The notes beneath the pieces are model-generated. The model was not told where the DNA came from. It saw nothing but the letters and a program-made list of their open reading frames with translations, and searched no databases. Of a stretch of 64,000 nucleotides of DNA, positions 43,591-52,239 are shown piece by piece. Every line of letters starts with the position of its first letter. The stretch's first letter is position 1. The stretch spans positions 1 to 64,000 of the forward strand of contig CAYMAN010000010.1 in NCBI GenBank assembly GCA_964388455.1, in the 5' to 3' direction. This stretch comes from JBBRWO01 sp964388455 (GTDB lineage Bacteria; Actinomycetota; Coriobacteriia; Anaerosomatales; JAAXUF01). A program made the position numbers and the translations under genes.

Positions 43591-44898
43591 CTAGATCTTA
43601 TCGCCGCGCAAGTCCCCGGCGAACAGCTTCCCCGCACCGCGCGAAGCGCAAAAGTCACCGCACATCGTGCAGGTCGCCTCGTCTTCAGGCGTGCGGCTCG
43701 CGCGGATGGCCCGCGCGTCCTCCGGGTAGAGCGCGAGCTCGAACTGGCGCTCCCAGTCCAAGTCCCGGCGTGCTTTGCTCATCGCCTTGTCGCGCTCCCG
43801 TCCGCGCTCCGGATACTTGTTCATGTCGCCGATATACGCCGCGATCTTGGCAGCCTTCACGCCCATGCGAACGTCATCTTCATTGGGGAGCGCGAGATGC
43901 TCGGCAGGTGTGATATAGCAGATGAGGTCGGCACCGAAGCGCGACGACTGCGCCGCACCGATCGCGGACGTGATGTGATCGAAGCCCGGTGCGACATCGG
44001 TCGTGATCGGGCCGAGCATGTAATACGGCGCGCCTCCGCTCATGCGCTTCTGCAGCTTGATGTTGGCCTCGATCTCGTCGAGCGGCACGTGGCCCGGTCC
44101 CTCGACGAGCATCTGGCAGCCCATCTCTCGACCGATCTCGGCAAGCTCGCAGTTGATGAGAAGCTCCTGGACCATCGCGCGGTCCGACGAATCGTGGATC
44201 GCCCCGGCGCGCAGCCCGTTGCCCAGGGAGAGCACGACGTCGTACCTCTTCAGGATCGCGACGACCCGGTCGAACTGCTCGTACAGGGGGTTTTCTCGGC
44301 CGTTGGCCATCATCCAGGCGACCATGCTCACGCCGCCCTTGGAGACAAGACCGCCGTAGCGGTAACCCTGCTTCTTCAGGCGCTCGATGGTGTAGAGGTT
44401 GATGCCGCAGTGCACGGCCATGAACGCCATGCCGTCGGCGCACTGCCGCTCGATGAGGTCGAAGAGCATCTCGTCGTCGAGCTTGTTCGGATTGCCGTAC
44501 TTGCGCGAAGCCTCGCAAAACGCCTGGTACAGCGGCACGTTGCCCACTGGGACATCAACCGCCGAGATGACCTCGCGACGCACGCGGTCCAGGTCGCCGC
44601 CCACGGAAAGCTCCATGAGCGTGTCGGCGCCGGACTCGACGGCCGCATGCGCCTTGGCAACCTCGGCGTCGTAGTCGACGATATCCGACGAGGTGCCGAT
44701 GGACGCGTTCACCTTGGTGCGCAGCCCCTCTCCGATGCCCACGGCCCTGGGGTTGCGGACGCTGTTGCCGGGGATGACGACGAGGCCAGCGGCGACGTTG
44801 GCGCGAAGCGGCTCGGCGTCGATGCCTTCCTCGGCAGCGATCGCGAGCATCTGCGGGGTGATCGTGCCCTCGCGGGCGAGTTCGATCTGGGTCTTCAA
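43591..44898 (-). CDS. bzaF: ThiC-family radical SAM enzyme, probably BzaF
   Basis: 435 residues from TTG 44898, which overlaps the preceding stop and has AAAGGAA upstream. Contains GLRTKVNASIGTSSDI, DTLMELSVGGDLDRVR, VPVGNVPLYQAF, EGPGHVPLDEIEANI and a C-terminal cluster motif C-T-M-C-G-D-F-C. ThiC makes the thiamin pyrimidine; its paralogue BzaF makes 5-hydroxybenzimidazole from the same substrate (AIR). Position between cbiDE and cobT, with no thi gene nearby, favours BzaF. The cluster motif reads CxxCxxxC rather than ThiC's usual CxxCxxxxC. bzaC/D/E are absent here. Confidence 0.75.
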   Translation of the reverse strand: MKTQIELAREGTITPQMLAIAAEEGIDAEPLRANVAAGLVVIPGNSVRNPRAVGIGEGLRTKVNASIGTSSDIVDYDAEVAKAHAAVESGADTLMELSVGGDLDRVRREVISAVDVPVGNVPLYQAFCEASRKYGNPNKLDDEMLFDLIERQCADGMAFMAVHCGINLYTIERLKKQGYRYGGLVSKGGVSMVAWMMANGRENPLYEQFDRVVAILKRYDVVLSLGNGLRAGAIHDSSDRAMVQELLINCELAEIGREMGCQMLVEGPGHVPLDEIEANIKLQKRMSGGAPYYMLGPITTDVAPGFDHITSAIGAAQSSRFGADLICYITPAEHLALPNEDDVRMGVKAAKIAAYIGDMNKYPERGRERDKAMSKARRDLDWERQFELALYPEDARAIRASRTPEDEATCTMCGDFCASRGAGKLFAGDLRGDKI

Positions 44899-46679
44899 GA
44901 GCGTTCCTTTCCATCTGTGTGCTCGACGAGAAGCAGTGCGAGTGAGTCGAAGGTTCCCTCGGCGATCTCGCTCGCCGAGCCGGCCGTGATCCGTTCGTCC
45001 GCGTAGCCGAGCCGTTCGCACACCGTAACGCGGAACTGCCCGCGCGCGGCGAGTGCGCATGCGAGCGTCTGCGGGCTCGCGGCGCGGTCGGCGAGCAGGA
45101 GCGTGCGCTCGTTGAGCTCGCACGTTGCCAGTGCTGCTTCCGGGTCACGGCCATGAGCGCTCGCCAGCGCAATCCCGTCCCAGCTTGCGCCGAGACGCGC
45201 CATCGCGAGCTGCGCCGAGGAGATGCCGGGCACGACCGCAAGTTCGACGTCGGGGAGTTCTCGGCGGATCGAGGCAAGTACGCCGAAGAAGCCGGGGTCG
45301 CCGCTGGCGAGCACCACGGTGCGCAAGCCCTCGTCAAGAGCGGCGCCTACCTGAGCCAGAGCCGCGGCCACGTCGCCGCCGATCGGGATCCGGCGTGCCG
45401 TCGCGGGGGCGAACGCGTCGAGGAGCCGGGTGCCACCGGCGATCGCTTCGGCACGCCGGATCTCGCGCCACGAAGCCGGAAGCAGCAGCTCCTCGGCGCC
45501 TGGGCCCACGCCGACGACGGCAAGCCGGCCGTCGGTCGGTGTGCTCGTGCGCGCGGTCGCGCACGCTGGCGCACTTTCGCTTGCGCCCAAGAGCTCACGT
45601 TCGTAGCCGATGAGGACGACCTCGACGGGGATCCCGGCGCGCTGGGTGGCACGATGCGCGGCGCGGCGCGCCACCGCACCCCACACGTGCTCGAGCCCGA
45701 CGGCGGCCAGAGGCTCGATCGCGGCCTGCACCGTCGGCAGCTCAAGCAGCCGAGACACCAGCGGCCCTGACGCGCCGTCGGCCGCCGCCAGTGCAGCGAC
45801 CGTTTCGAGCCGCGCGTCCCCCGCGCGGCTGTGGGTGTCGAAGATTCCCGCCGCGACCTTCACGAGCTTGCCCACGTGGCCCACCAGAACAACGCTTTCG
45901 ACGCCGGTATGCCCGCAGTAGTCCAGCAGCTCGCCCACGAAGTTCGAACACTGCACGACAGCGTCAGCCGGTGCCTGAAGTTCCTCGACCGCGAACTCCT
46001 CGCCCAGCCCTCCGGGTGTGAGCCACACCGTCTCATGGCCGGCGGCGCGCACGACGTCGACCTGCGGGAGAAGCGAGCGCATCCAGGCCTCGGAGGACTT
46101 GGGCTCCACGCGGCCTGACGTGCCGATCACCGACAGCCCGCCCTCGATGCCGAGACGCGGGTTGAACGTCTTCTCGGCGAGTTCGCGGCCGCCGGGAATC
46201 GCGACGGTCACGAGCGCGCCCGTGTCCGCGCCGAGCACCTCGGCGATCGCGGCGGCGATCATCGCGCGCGGCACCGGGTTGATGGCCGGCTCGCCGACGG
46301 CCAGCTGCAGCCCCTCGCGCGTCAGCGTCCCCACGCCCTCTCCTGCGCGGAAGCGCACGCCGTCGTCGCCACGCTCGACCGTGACCTCGATGCGCGAACC
46401 GTTCGTGACATCCGGATCATCGCCGGCGTCCTTGATCACGACCGCGCGAGCTACCCCCTCGCCGAGAAGCTCGGTCGAGGCGACCGGCACCGTGACTCGG
46501 GCGCCATCGGGCAGCCCGATCGAGACCTCAGCCGCGTTCGCGCCCGCGAGCATGAGCGCGGCGGCCTTAGCGGCTGCCGCCGCGCAGGTGCCCGTTGTCA
46601 GCCCGGAGCGCAGCGTGGCAGCGGCATCGGAGCCGGCGCCTGCGGCGGGTGGTGCGATTCTGTCGGCGGCTCGCGTCAC
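44895..46679 (-). CDS. cbiDE: CbiD-CbiE fusion (C1- and C5-methyltransferases)
   Basis: 594 residues. Residues 1-365 are CbiD (LRSGLTTGTCAAAAAKAAAL, NPRLGIEGGLSVIGTSG, LVGHVGKLVKVAAGIFDTH). Residues about 385-594 are CbiE (LAVVGVGPGAEELLLPASWR, EAIAGGTRLLDAF, LASGDPGFFGVLAS, VPGISSAQLAMARLG). Together they methylate C1 and C5. Overlaps both neighbours by 4 bp. Confidence 0.94.
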   Translation of the reverse strand: MTRAADRIAPPAAGAGSDAAATLRSGLTTGTCAAAAAKAAALMLAGANAAEVSIGLPDGARVTVPVASTELLGEGVARAVVIKDAGDDPDVTNGSRIEVTVERGDDGVRFRAGEGVGTLTREGLQLAVGEPAINPVPRAMIAAAIAEVLGADTGALVTVAIPGGRELAEKTFNPRLGIEGGLSVIGTSGRVEPKSSEAWMRSLLPQVDVVRAAGHETVWLTPGGLGEEFAVEELQAPADAVVQCSNFVGELLDYCGHTGVESVVLVGHVGKLVKVAAGIFDTHSRAGDARLETVAALAAADGASGPLVSRLLELPTVQAAIEPLAAVGLEHVWGAVARRAAHRATQRAGIPVEVVLIGYERELLGASESAPACATARTSTPTDGRLAVVGVGPGAEELLLPASWREIRRAEAIAGGTRLLDAFAPATARRIPIGGDVAAALAQVGAALDEGLRTVVLASGDPGFFGVLASIRRELPDVELAVVPGISSAQLAMARLGASWDGIALASAHGRDPEAALATCELNERTLLLADRAASPQTLACALAARGQFRVTVCERLGYADERITAGSASEIAEGTFDSLALLLVEHTDGKERS

Positions 46680-47680
46680 GCGCGCGAGTCCTTCTCGGCA
46701 AGTCTGAGCAGGGCATTTACTGCAGCTGCAGCGAGCGGCGAGCCGCCTCGCGAGCCGCGAACGGTGACGTAGGCAAGCCCGCTCTCCTCGAGCGCGGCTT
46801 TGGACTCGGCGGCGTCGACGAAGCCGACAGGGATGCCGATCACGAGGGAGGGCCGTGCCACGCCCTCATCGGCAAGCGCGATGATCTCGCGAAGGGCGGA
46901 CGGCGCATTGCCGACGGCCACGATCGCACCGTCGACCTCGCGAGCCAAACGCCGCATCGCGGTCGCGGCACGCGTGCGACCAGATGCCGCTGCCTCCGCG
47001 GCGATTGCAGGGTCATCGATGAGGCAGCGAGTCGAGCTGCCAAGCGCGCCAAGTCGCGCGGCATCCACGCCGGCCTCGACCATGCGCACGTCGGTGATGA
47101 TCCGCGCGCCGCGTCGCAGCGCTTCGACGCCGGCCTCGACGCCGCCCGCCGAGAACGCTACCGCATCGCCCAACGACAGGTCGCCGCTCGCGTGCACGAG
47201 CCGCCTAACAACCACAGCCTCGCCGGCGTCATCCGCTTCGTGCAAAGTCGCCGAGATTATCGCCATGCTCTCGGCCTCGATCTGCGCCGGGCCACGCTCG
47301 CCCCATACCGCCTCGCCGCCTCGGCCGAGCCTGTCGAGCAGAATCTCGATGAGGCGGGGATCGGGGCCGATGGGTGCCCGGGTTTCGACGATCAGCTCCG
47401 GATATGGGCTGGCTGCTTCAGCGACCTTCTCGGGGATATCGTGCTTGATGTGATTGCCGATGAAGAGGAAGCACGGCAGCACGGTCACCTCGGTAGCGCC
47501 TGCCGCAACGGCCTTCTCGAATGCCTCGGGCAGCGATGGGCCGGCGAGTTCCATGAACGCCGGCACGACGAATCGGCCCGGCAGTCGCGGCTGCAGCATC
47601 TCGACGATACGTAGGAACTGCTGCGTGGCCTCAGGCGAGCGGCTCCCGTGTCCAAGAACGATGACGGCACGATGGGTCAT
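46676..47680 (-). CDS. cbiXC: CbiX-CbiC fusion (cobaltochelatase / methylmutase)
   Basis: 334 residues. The first ~120 are CbiXS: LGHGSRSPEA with the metal His, and FLFIGNHIKHDIPEKV with the second His. It inserts cobalt into sirohydrochlorin. From about 130 on is CbiC, which migrates the C11 methyl to C12: GARIITDVRMVEAGVD, SGRTRAATAMRRLA, GNAPSALREII, GIPVGFVDAAESK. ATG 47680 overlaps the cbiA stop (ATGA). It joins the entry step to a late ring step. Confidence 0.93.
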   Translation of the reverse strand: MTHRAVIVLGHGSRSPEATQQFLRIVEMLQPRLPGRFVVPAFMELAGPSLPEAFEKAVAAGATEVTVLPCFLFIGNHIKHDIPEKVAEAASPYPELIVETRAPIGPDPRLIEILLDRLGRGGEAVWGERGPAQIEAESMAIISATLHEADDAGEAVVVRRLVHASGDLSLGDAVAFSAGGVEAGVEALRRGARIITDVRMVEAGVDAARLGALGSSTRCLIDDPAIAAEAAASGRTRAATAMRRLAREVDGAIVAVGNAPSALREIIALADEGVARPSLVIGIPVGFVDAAESKAALEESGLAYVTVRGSRGGSPLAAAAVNALLRLAEKDSRA

Positions 47681-49080
47681 GCGATTCTCCCGGATTCGAG
47701 TGTGGTGGTCTGCGTGATGCGTTCCGCGGTGTGCTCGCGACAAGCGCGAACGAACGACGCGGCAGCCTCAGGACAGCCCGCGAAGTTCAGGTGTAGATAC
47801 GACGCGACGACGTTCCCGGTCGCAAAGCCGCTGGCCTGCCCGCCGGCAAGCCAGGCCGGCGTCTCGCCCGCGATGGGATCACACGTCGAATAGTGGAACT
47901 CGTGACCGCGCACGATCGACCCCGCCTCGCCGAGAACCCCGCCGTGCGCCAGCGTCGCCTCGACGTAGCCGACACGCTGCAACCGGGGCAGCATGCGCGC
48001 GCGTCCGGGCAACACCCCGGCCATCGCCGACTCGCGCCCATCCGCATCTGCGATCGATTCGAGCAGGTAGAGCATGCCGCCACACTCGGCGAAGACCGGG
48101 ACGCCGGCCTCGCAAGCGGCGGCGACGGAGTCGCGCATCAGGTTGTTGTCGGCGAGCTGCTGGGCAAATAGCTCGGGATAGCCGCCGGGTAGGTAGATGC
48201 CGTCGGTGTCGGGCGGAAGCACTGCGTCGGCAAGCGGGCTGAACTCCACGAGCTCGGCGCCCAGCTCACGCAGCGCCTGCGGGTTGTCGGCGTAGGTGAA
48301 GCCGAACGCGTCGTCGCGGGCGATCGCGATTCTCGGCGACGGCCCTGCCTCGCGCAGACGCGACCATGTGGGCTGCGCGGCAGGCAGCGGCTCGGCCGTG
48401 CGCGCCAGCGCCAGCAGCGCGTCCACGTCGCAATGCTCCTCCACCAGCTCGCCGAGACGTGCGATTGCGGCGAGCGCGGCCGAGCGGTACTCGGTGGCCT
48501 GTACCAACCCGAGATGGCGCGACGGGAGCGCGGCCTCCTCGGCGGGCGGGACCCATCCCAGCACGGGCAGACCGGCGCGCTCGAACGCTGCCGAGACGGC
48601 CGAGCGTTCGCGATGCCCGGCGAAGCGGTTGAGGATGACACCGCCGAGGCGGACACTCGGGTCAAACGTCGCGAAGCCGTGTGCGAGCGCGGCGAGGCTG
48701 GCCGCAGCTCGCGACGCGTCGATCACCAGCACGACGGGGGTGGCGAGCAACCGCGCGACATCGGCGGTGCTGCATGCGGCAGCGTCGGTACGGTGACCGT
48801 CGAACAGACCCATTACGCCTTCGACAACGACCACGTCGGCCTTTTCGGCGGCGGCCGCGAATCCGGCACGCACGCCCGCCTCGCCCATCGTCCACACGTC
48901 GAGGTTACGTGCTTCTCGGCCGCTCGCGTGCGCATGCCAGCCCGTGTCGAGATAGTCGGGGCCGACCTTTGCCGAGGAGACCTGCACGCCCCGCTTCGCG
49001 AGCGCGGCGATCAGGCCGAGTGTCATCGACGTCTTACCTTCGCCGCTCCGAGGTGCGGCGATGATGAGGCGGGCGCTCAC
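47677..49080 (-). CDS. cbiA: cobyrinate a,c-diamide synthase CbiA
   Basis: 467 residues, first gene of the operon. IIAAPRSGEGKTSMTLGLIA is the ATP site, VGPDYLDTGWHAH and VEGVMGLFDG follow, and the C-terminal glutaminase has its Cys in FAECGGMLYLLE and His in GHEFHYST. Amidates the a and c side chains. Its ATG lies about 180 bp after the B12 riboswitch, with a terminator-like hairpin between. Confidence 0.95.
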   Translation of the reverse strand: MSARLIIAAPRSGEGKTSMTLGLIAALAKRGVQVSSAKVGPDYLDTGWHAHASGREARNLDVWTMGEAGVRAGFAAAAEKADVVVVEGVMGLFDGHRTDAAACSTADVARLLATPVVLVIDASRAAASLAALAHGFATFDPSVRLGGVILNRFAGHRERSAVSAAFERAGLPVLGWVPPAEEAALPSRHLGLVQATEYRSAALAAIARLGELVEEHCDVDALLALARTAEPLPAAQPTWSRLREAGPSPRIAIARDDAFGFTYADNPQALRELGAELVEFSPLADAVLPPDTDGIYLPGGYPELFAQQLADNNLMRDSVAAACEAGVPVFAECGGMLYLLESIADADGRESAMAGVLPGRARMLPRLQRVGYVEATLAHGGVLGEAGSIVRGHEFHYSTCDPIAGETPAWLAGGQASGFATGNVVASYLHLNFAGCPEAAASFVRACREHTAERITQTTTLESGRIA

Positions 49081-49159
49081 GCGCTCCTGTCTGGTAACTG
49101 CCTTGTGTTCACGTCGTGCACGGTGTCGCGCGCCTCCGGTCGTGAAATCCCCCAGAGAA

Positions 49160-49185
49160 ACGCGAAAACCCGGCTCACCGGGTCC
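49160..49185 (-). terminator. terminator hairpin in cobalamin leader
   Basis: On the minus strand CCCGG-TGAG-CCGGG is followed by TTTTCGCGTTT, between the riboswitch and cbiA. Suits a B12-induced attenuator; a competing antiterminator was not modelled. Confidence 0.6.
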
Positions 49186-49258
49186 TCAAGGAACCGACGA
49201 ACCGGGCCAAGAAACTCAAGCCAGCGCGGACGGTCCCTGTTTCGAGGGATGGTTTTCC

Positions 49259-49395
49259 GCGTCACACCTGGCAGGTCTCCCGGCTCATCCGCCTCACACT
49301 CGAAGGCGGCATCACGGTGGCGAACCCGCGCCGGAATCTCACCGGCTTCCCTATTCTCTCGACCACATCTGTGGTGCGAGCACCAGGGCAACGAC
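49259..49395 (-). promoter_or_regulatory. cobalamin (B12) riboswitch
   Basis: On the minus strand: GGGAAGCCGGTGAGATTCCG, then a CCACCGTGATG-type core, and GAGCCGGGAGACCTGCC. These are the conserved pieces of the adenosylcobalamin aptamer in the right order and spacing. It precedes cbiA and so should control the whole biosynthesis and cobalt-uptake operon in response to B12. Confidence 0.92.
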
Positions 49396-49467
49396 ACGTA
49401 TGCTATTGTCCCGAGCATTCTACACACACGTCCCCCTCTCGGAAAGCCGCCGATCACAGGAGCTCCC

Positions 49468-50934
49468 GTGACTTCCGCACTCCACTCCCCCGTCGACGAT
49501 CCCCGGCGGCGCTCGCTCGCACCGCTCCTCGTCGACCTCACCAATCGACTTGTCGTGGTCGTCGGCGGCGGCCCGGTCGCCGAGCGGCGCGTGCGCACAA
49601 TGCTAAGTGGCGGCGCAACCGTTCGCGTGATCGCCCGCCACGCATGCTCGGGCATCGTCGACCTCGCCGAGGCGGGTCGCGTCGAGCTCCACGAGCGCAA
49701 CTTCTCGTCTTCCGACGCCGACGGCGCGTTCATGCTGATAGCCGCGACCGACGACGAGCGCGCGAACCAGACCGTGCGCGAGGCCGCGAGCGCACGCAAC
49801 TGCCTGCTCAACGACGCCGCCGAGCCCGACAGCGGCGACGTCGTCGTCCCCGCCGAGCTGCGCCAGGGCCGCCTGCGCGTGACCGTGAGCACGTCGGGCG
49901 CTTCCCCATCGGTGGCCCGCCGCATTCGCGACCGCATTGCCGCCGAGTTCGGCCCGCGCTGGCAGCGCTACCTTGATGCCCTCGCCGATGCCCGTGTGAT
50001 CGCCCGCGCCCGTGCGAGCGACCCCTCCGCGCGACAAGCCCTGCTCGAAGCGCTCGGCTCTCAGGAGGTCGAGACGCGCTTCTTCGCCGAGAACCTCACA
50101 GCCGAGCATCTCGTCTCGGCAGCCGAGGCGATTGCCGCGCAATGCGCTGGAGCCGCAGATGCCCAGAACTCCCGGGCATCATCCACGGCGCTGGTGAGCC
50201 TCGTCGGCGCAGGTCCCGGCGACCCCGGACTCATCACGACCCGCGGCCTTGAGCGGCTCCGCGCGGCCGACGTCGTCATATACGACCACCTTGTCGACGA
50301 GCGTCTGATCGCGGAAGCGAGACCCGATGCCGAGCTGGTCTACGTCGGCAAGCGCGGTGGGCATCACCACCGGACTCAGGCTCAGATCAACGAGCGGCTC
50401 GTCGAGCGTGCGCGGGAAACCGGCGTTCGGCTCGTCGTGCGGCTCAAGGGCGGCGACCCGTTCATATTCGGGCGCGGCGGCGAAGAGGCGCTCGTGCTCG
50501 TCGAGGCCGGCATTCCGTTTGAGGTCGTGCCGGGCGTGACCGCGGGCGCCGCAGCTCCCGCAGCTGCCGGGATACCCGTGACGCATCGCGGCGTGGCCTC
50601 ATCAGTCACCTTCGTCACGGGCCACGAGGATCCGACCAAAGGGTGTTCAGACGTCTCGTGGGCGAATCTGTCCAGAGGCGCCGACACCCTGTGCGTCTAC
50701 ATGGGGGTCAAGAACCTCGACCGGATCACCCGGGAAGTGATGGCGGCCGGGCGCCCAGCCGACCATCCCGCCGCCCTCATTCGCTGGGGCACCACCGAGC
50801 GGCAGGAGGTCCTTCTCGGCACGCTCGCCACCCTTGCGGATAAGGCCCTGGCGGCAGGATTCGAGGCCCCGGCGATGCTGGTCATCGGTGACGTGGTTGC
50901 GCTCAGCGAAAAGCTGGGCAACCGCCGCGGATAG
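49468..50934 (+). CDS. cysG: precorrin-2 dehydrogenase - uroporphyrinogen-III methyltransferase fusion
   Basis: 488 residues from GTG 49468 (GGAG upstream; the in-frame 345 residues before it are antisense to cbiA). Residues 10-200 are the Met8/CysG-B-like part (VVVGGGPVAERRV, DVVVPAELRQGRLRVTVSTS). Residues 245-488 are SUMT (LVGAGPGDPGLITTRGLERL, KRGGHHHRTQAQIN, RLKGGDPFIFGRGGEEA). It makes precorrin-2 and sirohydrochlorin, feeding CbiX. Divergent from the B12 operon with their promoters in 49400-49467. Confidence 0.93.
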   Translation: MTSALHSPVDDPRRRSLAPLLVDLTNRLVVVVGGGPVAERRVRTMLSGGATVRVIARHACSGIVDLAEAGRVELHERNFSSSDADGAFMLIAATDDERANQTVREAASARNCLLNDAAEPDSGDVVVPAELRQGRLRVTVSTSGASPSVARRIRDRIAAEFGPRWQRYLDALADARVIARARASDPSARQALLEALGSQEVETRFFAENLTAEHLVSAAEAIAAQCAGAADAQNSRASSTALVSLVGAGPGDPGLITTRGLERLRAADVVIYDHLVDERLIAEARPDAELVYVGKRGGHHHRTQAQINERLVERARETGVRLVVRLKGGDPFIFGRGGEEALVLVEAGIPFEVVPGVTAGAAAPAAAGIPVTHRGVASSVTFVTGHEDPTKGCSDVSWANLSRGADTLCVYMGVKNLDRITREVMAAGRPADHPAALIRWGTTERQEVLLGTLATLADKALAAGFEAPAMLVIGDVVALSEKLGNRRG

Positions 50935-51011
50935 CACGCCGGAGTACTGTCTGGCTATTTCGAAGCCTGTCAACCGTCCGAGGATATGAGTCGCTGGAGT
51001 TATTAAGGCTG

Positions 51012-51042
51012 GTGAGCCCCCTGTTTACGCAGGAGGACTCAC
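51012..51042. other. imperfect hairpin before repeat copy B
   Basis: GTGAGCCCCCTG faces CAGGAGGACTCAC with two mismatches. It lies nine bases before the tRNA-like start of copy B, the same position as the double hairpins before copies C and D, though not related to them in sequence. Confidence 0.6.
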
Positions 51043-51050
51043 ATAGATTC

Positions 51051-51196
51051 TGATGCCCCCAAGGGAATTCGAATCCTGATTGTGCTTGTGACTATTGGTG
51101 ACTATTGGGACTCGTTGGTGCAGCGGAACTGCGGCGAGTCCAATAGTCACCAACGAGTACCAACAGTCACCATGTATTTGGGCACCAAATCCGGGC
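51051..51196 (+). repeat. tRNA-3'-end-like iteron repeat, copy B
   Basis: Starts TGATGCCCCC (one change from copies A, C and D), then the same T-arm-like segment, direct ACTNNTTGG iterons, central CAGCGGAACTG, inverted iterons (one base is missing in CCAATAG) and tail GGGCACCAAATCC. The following 220 bp to the MerR promoter contain no gene I can support. Confidence 0.85.
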
Positions 51197-51417
51197 GCTC
51201 TTATGCACATTACGCAGGCGGCTTGGGCACTGTTGCGGGCGACCGCTGGGCGGACCCTGTCGTGGTCTCCGGAACAGGAGCCCGTCAATGCCCTAGAGGG
51301 CGCCTCTATCAGCACGCGGATGAGTTGTCCGCGAAGCTCGCTCACTCGATCCACCTGCCGGGTCAGCCCCCGATTGGTGCGACACTCCTAACTCGCCCAA
51401 GAGCGGCGACTCTGGTG

Positions 51418-51449
51418 TTGACATTGAACCTGGTTGAAGGTGCTAGCAT
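51418..51449 (+). promoter_or_regulatory. MerR-type promoter/operator with long spacer
   Basis: TTGACA (51418) and TAGCAT (51444) are separated by 20 bp containing ACCT-N6-AGGT. Over-long spacers with such a dyad are typical of promoters twisted open by MerR regulators. It precedes merR itself, suggesting autoregulation. Confidence 0.7.
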
Positions 51450-51483
51450 GGCCGCGACCGCCGACAGAGGGAGTCGCAAGCGC

Positions 51484-51930
51484 ATGAGAATCGGTGAGAT
51501 AGCAGGCGTCGCGGGCTTGAGCACGTCGGCGATTCGCTACTACGAGAAGGTCGGGCTGCTCGCCGCTCCAGCGAGGAGCAGGTCCGGCTACCGCGAGTAC
51601 TCCGACGAGGACGTACGAAGGGTCCGGCTGATCGCACAGGCGAGAATGCTGTCTCTGCCACTGGACGAGATTCGAGAACTCATCGCATTCGCGATGGACG
51701 GCAAATGCGGACCCCTTCGAAGTGAGCTGCGCGCCGCACTCGAGAATAGGGCGGCGGACACGCGCCGACAGATCCGCGAGCTGAAGTTGCTGCAGCGCGA
51801 GCTCGATCGCGTCTGCATGGAACTCGCAGACACCTCATGCCCATCGCAAGCACTTGCCCCGTCCAGCTCGGGCGCCTGCGCCTGTCTGGACGACCTGGCG
51901 TCTTCCGGATCCGGCCGGTCCGAGGACTAG
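51484..51930 (+). CDS. MerR-family metal-type regulator
   Basis: 148 residues. HTH and wing are MRIGEIAGVAGLSTSAIRYY and LLAAPARSRSGYREY; a dimerisation helix and a Cys-containing C-terminus follow (DGKCGPLR, RVCMELADTSC, ACACLDDL). Cys placement resembles metal-sensing MerR proteins (ZntR/CadR type). ATG 51484 has GGGAG upstream; ATG 51448 overlaps the -10 and is rejected. Followed at 30 bp by a Cys-rich small ORF. Confidence 0.85.
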   Translation: MRIGEIAGVAGLSTSAIRYYEKVGLLAAPARSRSGYREYSDEDVRRVRLIAQARMLSLPLDEIRELIAFAMDGKCGPLRSELRAALENRAADTRRQIRELKLLQRELDRVCMELADTSCPSQALAPSSSGACACLDDLASSGSGRSED

Positions 51931-51960
51931 ACAAACAAGCAACCGGGAGGAGGAGAGCAA

Positions 51961-52083
51961 ATGTCAGACAACGCGAAGAAGGCAAAGAAGCCGACGACGT
52001 CAGATCAGCCGCAGGCACAAGGATGCGGATGTGGATGCCTCACCAAGAACGCACGCGGCGAGGGGCCGGCGGCAAGGAAGTAG
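51961..52083 (+). CDS. 40-residue Cys-rich peptide
   Basis: A strong GGGAGGAGGAG site precedes ATG 51961. The peptide begins MSDNAKKAKKPTTSDQ, has GCGCGC in the middle and a short basic/Gly tail. Three alternating Cys in so small a protein suggest metal binding. It lies between merR and a good terminator, so they form a two-gene unit. Family unknown. Confidence 0.7.
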   Translation: MSDNAKKAKKPTTSDQPQAQGCGCGCLTKNARGEGPAARK

Positions 52084-52099
52084 TCGGATAGGCAACGTG

Positions 52100-52130
52100 A
52101 AGGAGCGCTCACTCGAGGGAGCGCTCCTTT
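52100..52130 (+). terminator. Rho-independent terminator
   Basis: AAGGAGCGCTC pairs perfectly with GAGCGCTCCTT around an 8-nt loop and runs into TTTCG. It closes the merR/Cys-rich unit. Confidence 0.85.
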
Positions 52131-52239
52131 CGTCACTTCCGGCATACACCCGGGGGCTACGAACGTCCATCACCGGCATCGGCGAGACGCCCTGAGTGCT
52201 GATACGCGCTCATGTCCGAGCGTCATTTCGCAGCACCGA

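Noticed and set aside
43582..45006. Plus-strand frame of 474 codons
   Set aside because: Antisense shadow of the BzaF/ThiC-like gene; no domain-like sequence.
48433..49467. N-terminal extension of the Met8-SUMT gene by 345 codons
   Set aside because: It is antisense to cbiA and the riboswitch; the domain begins at GTG 49468 with a ribosome site.
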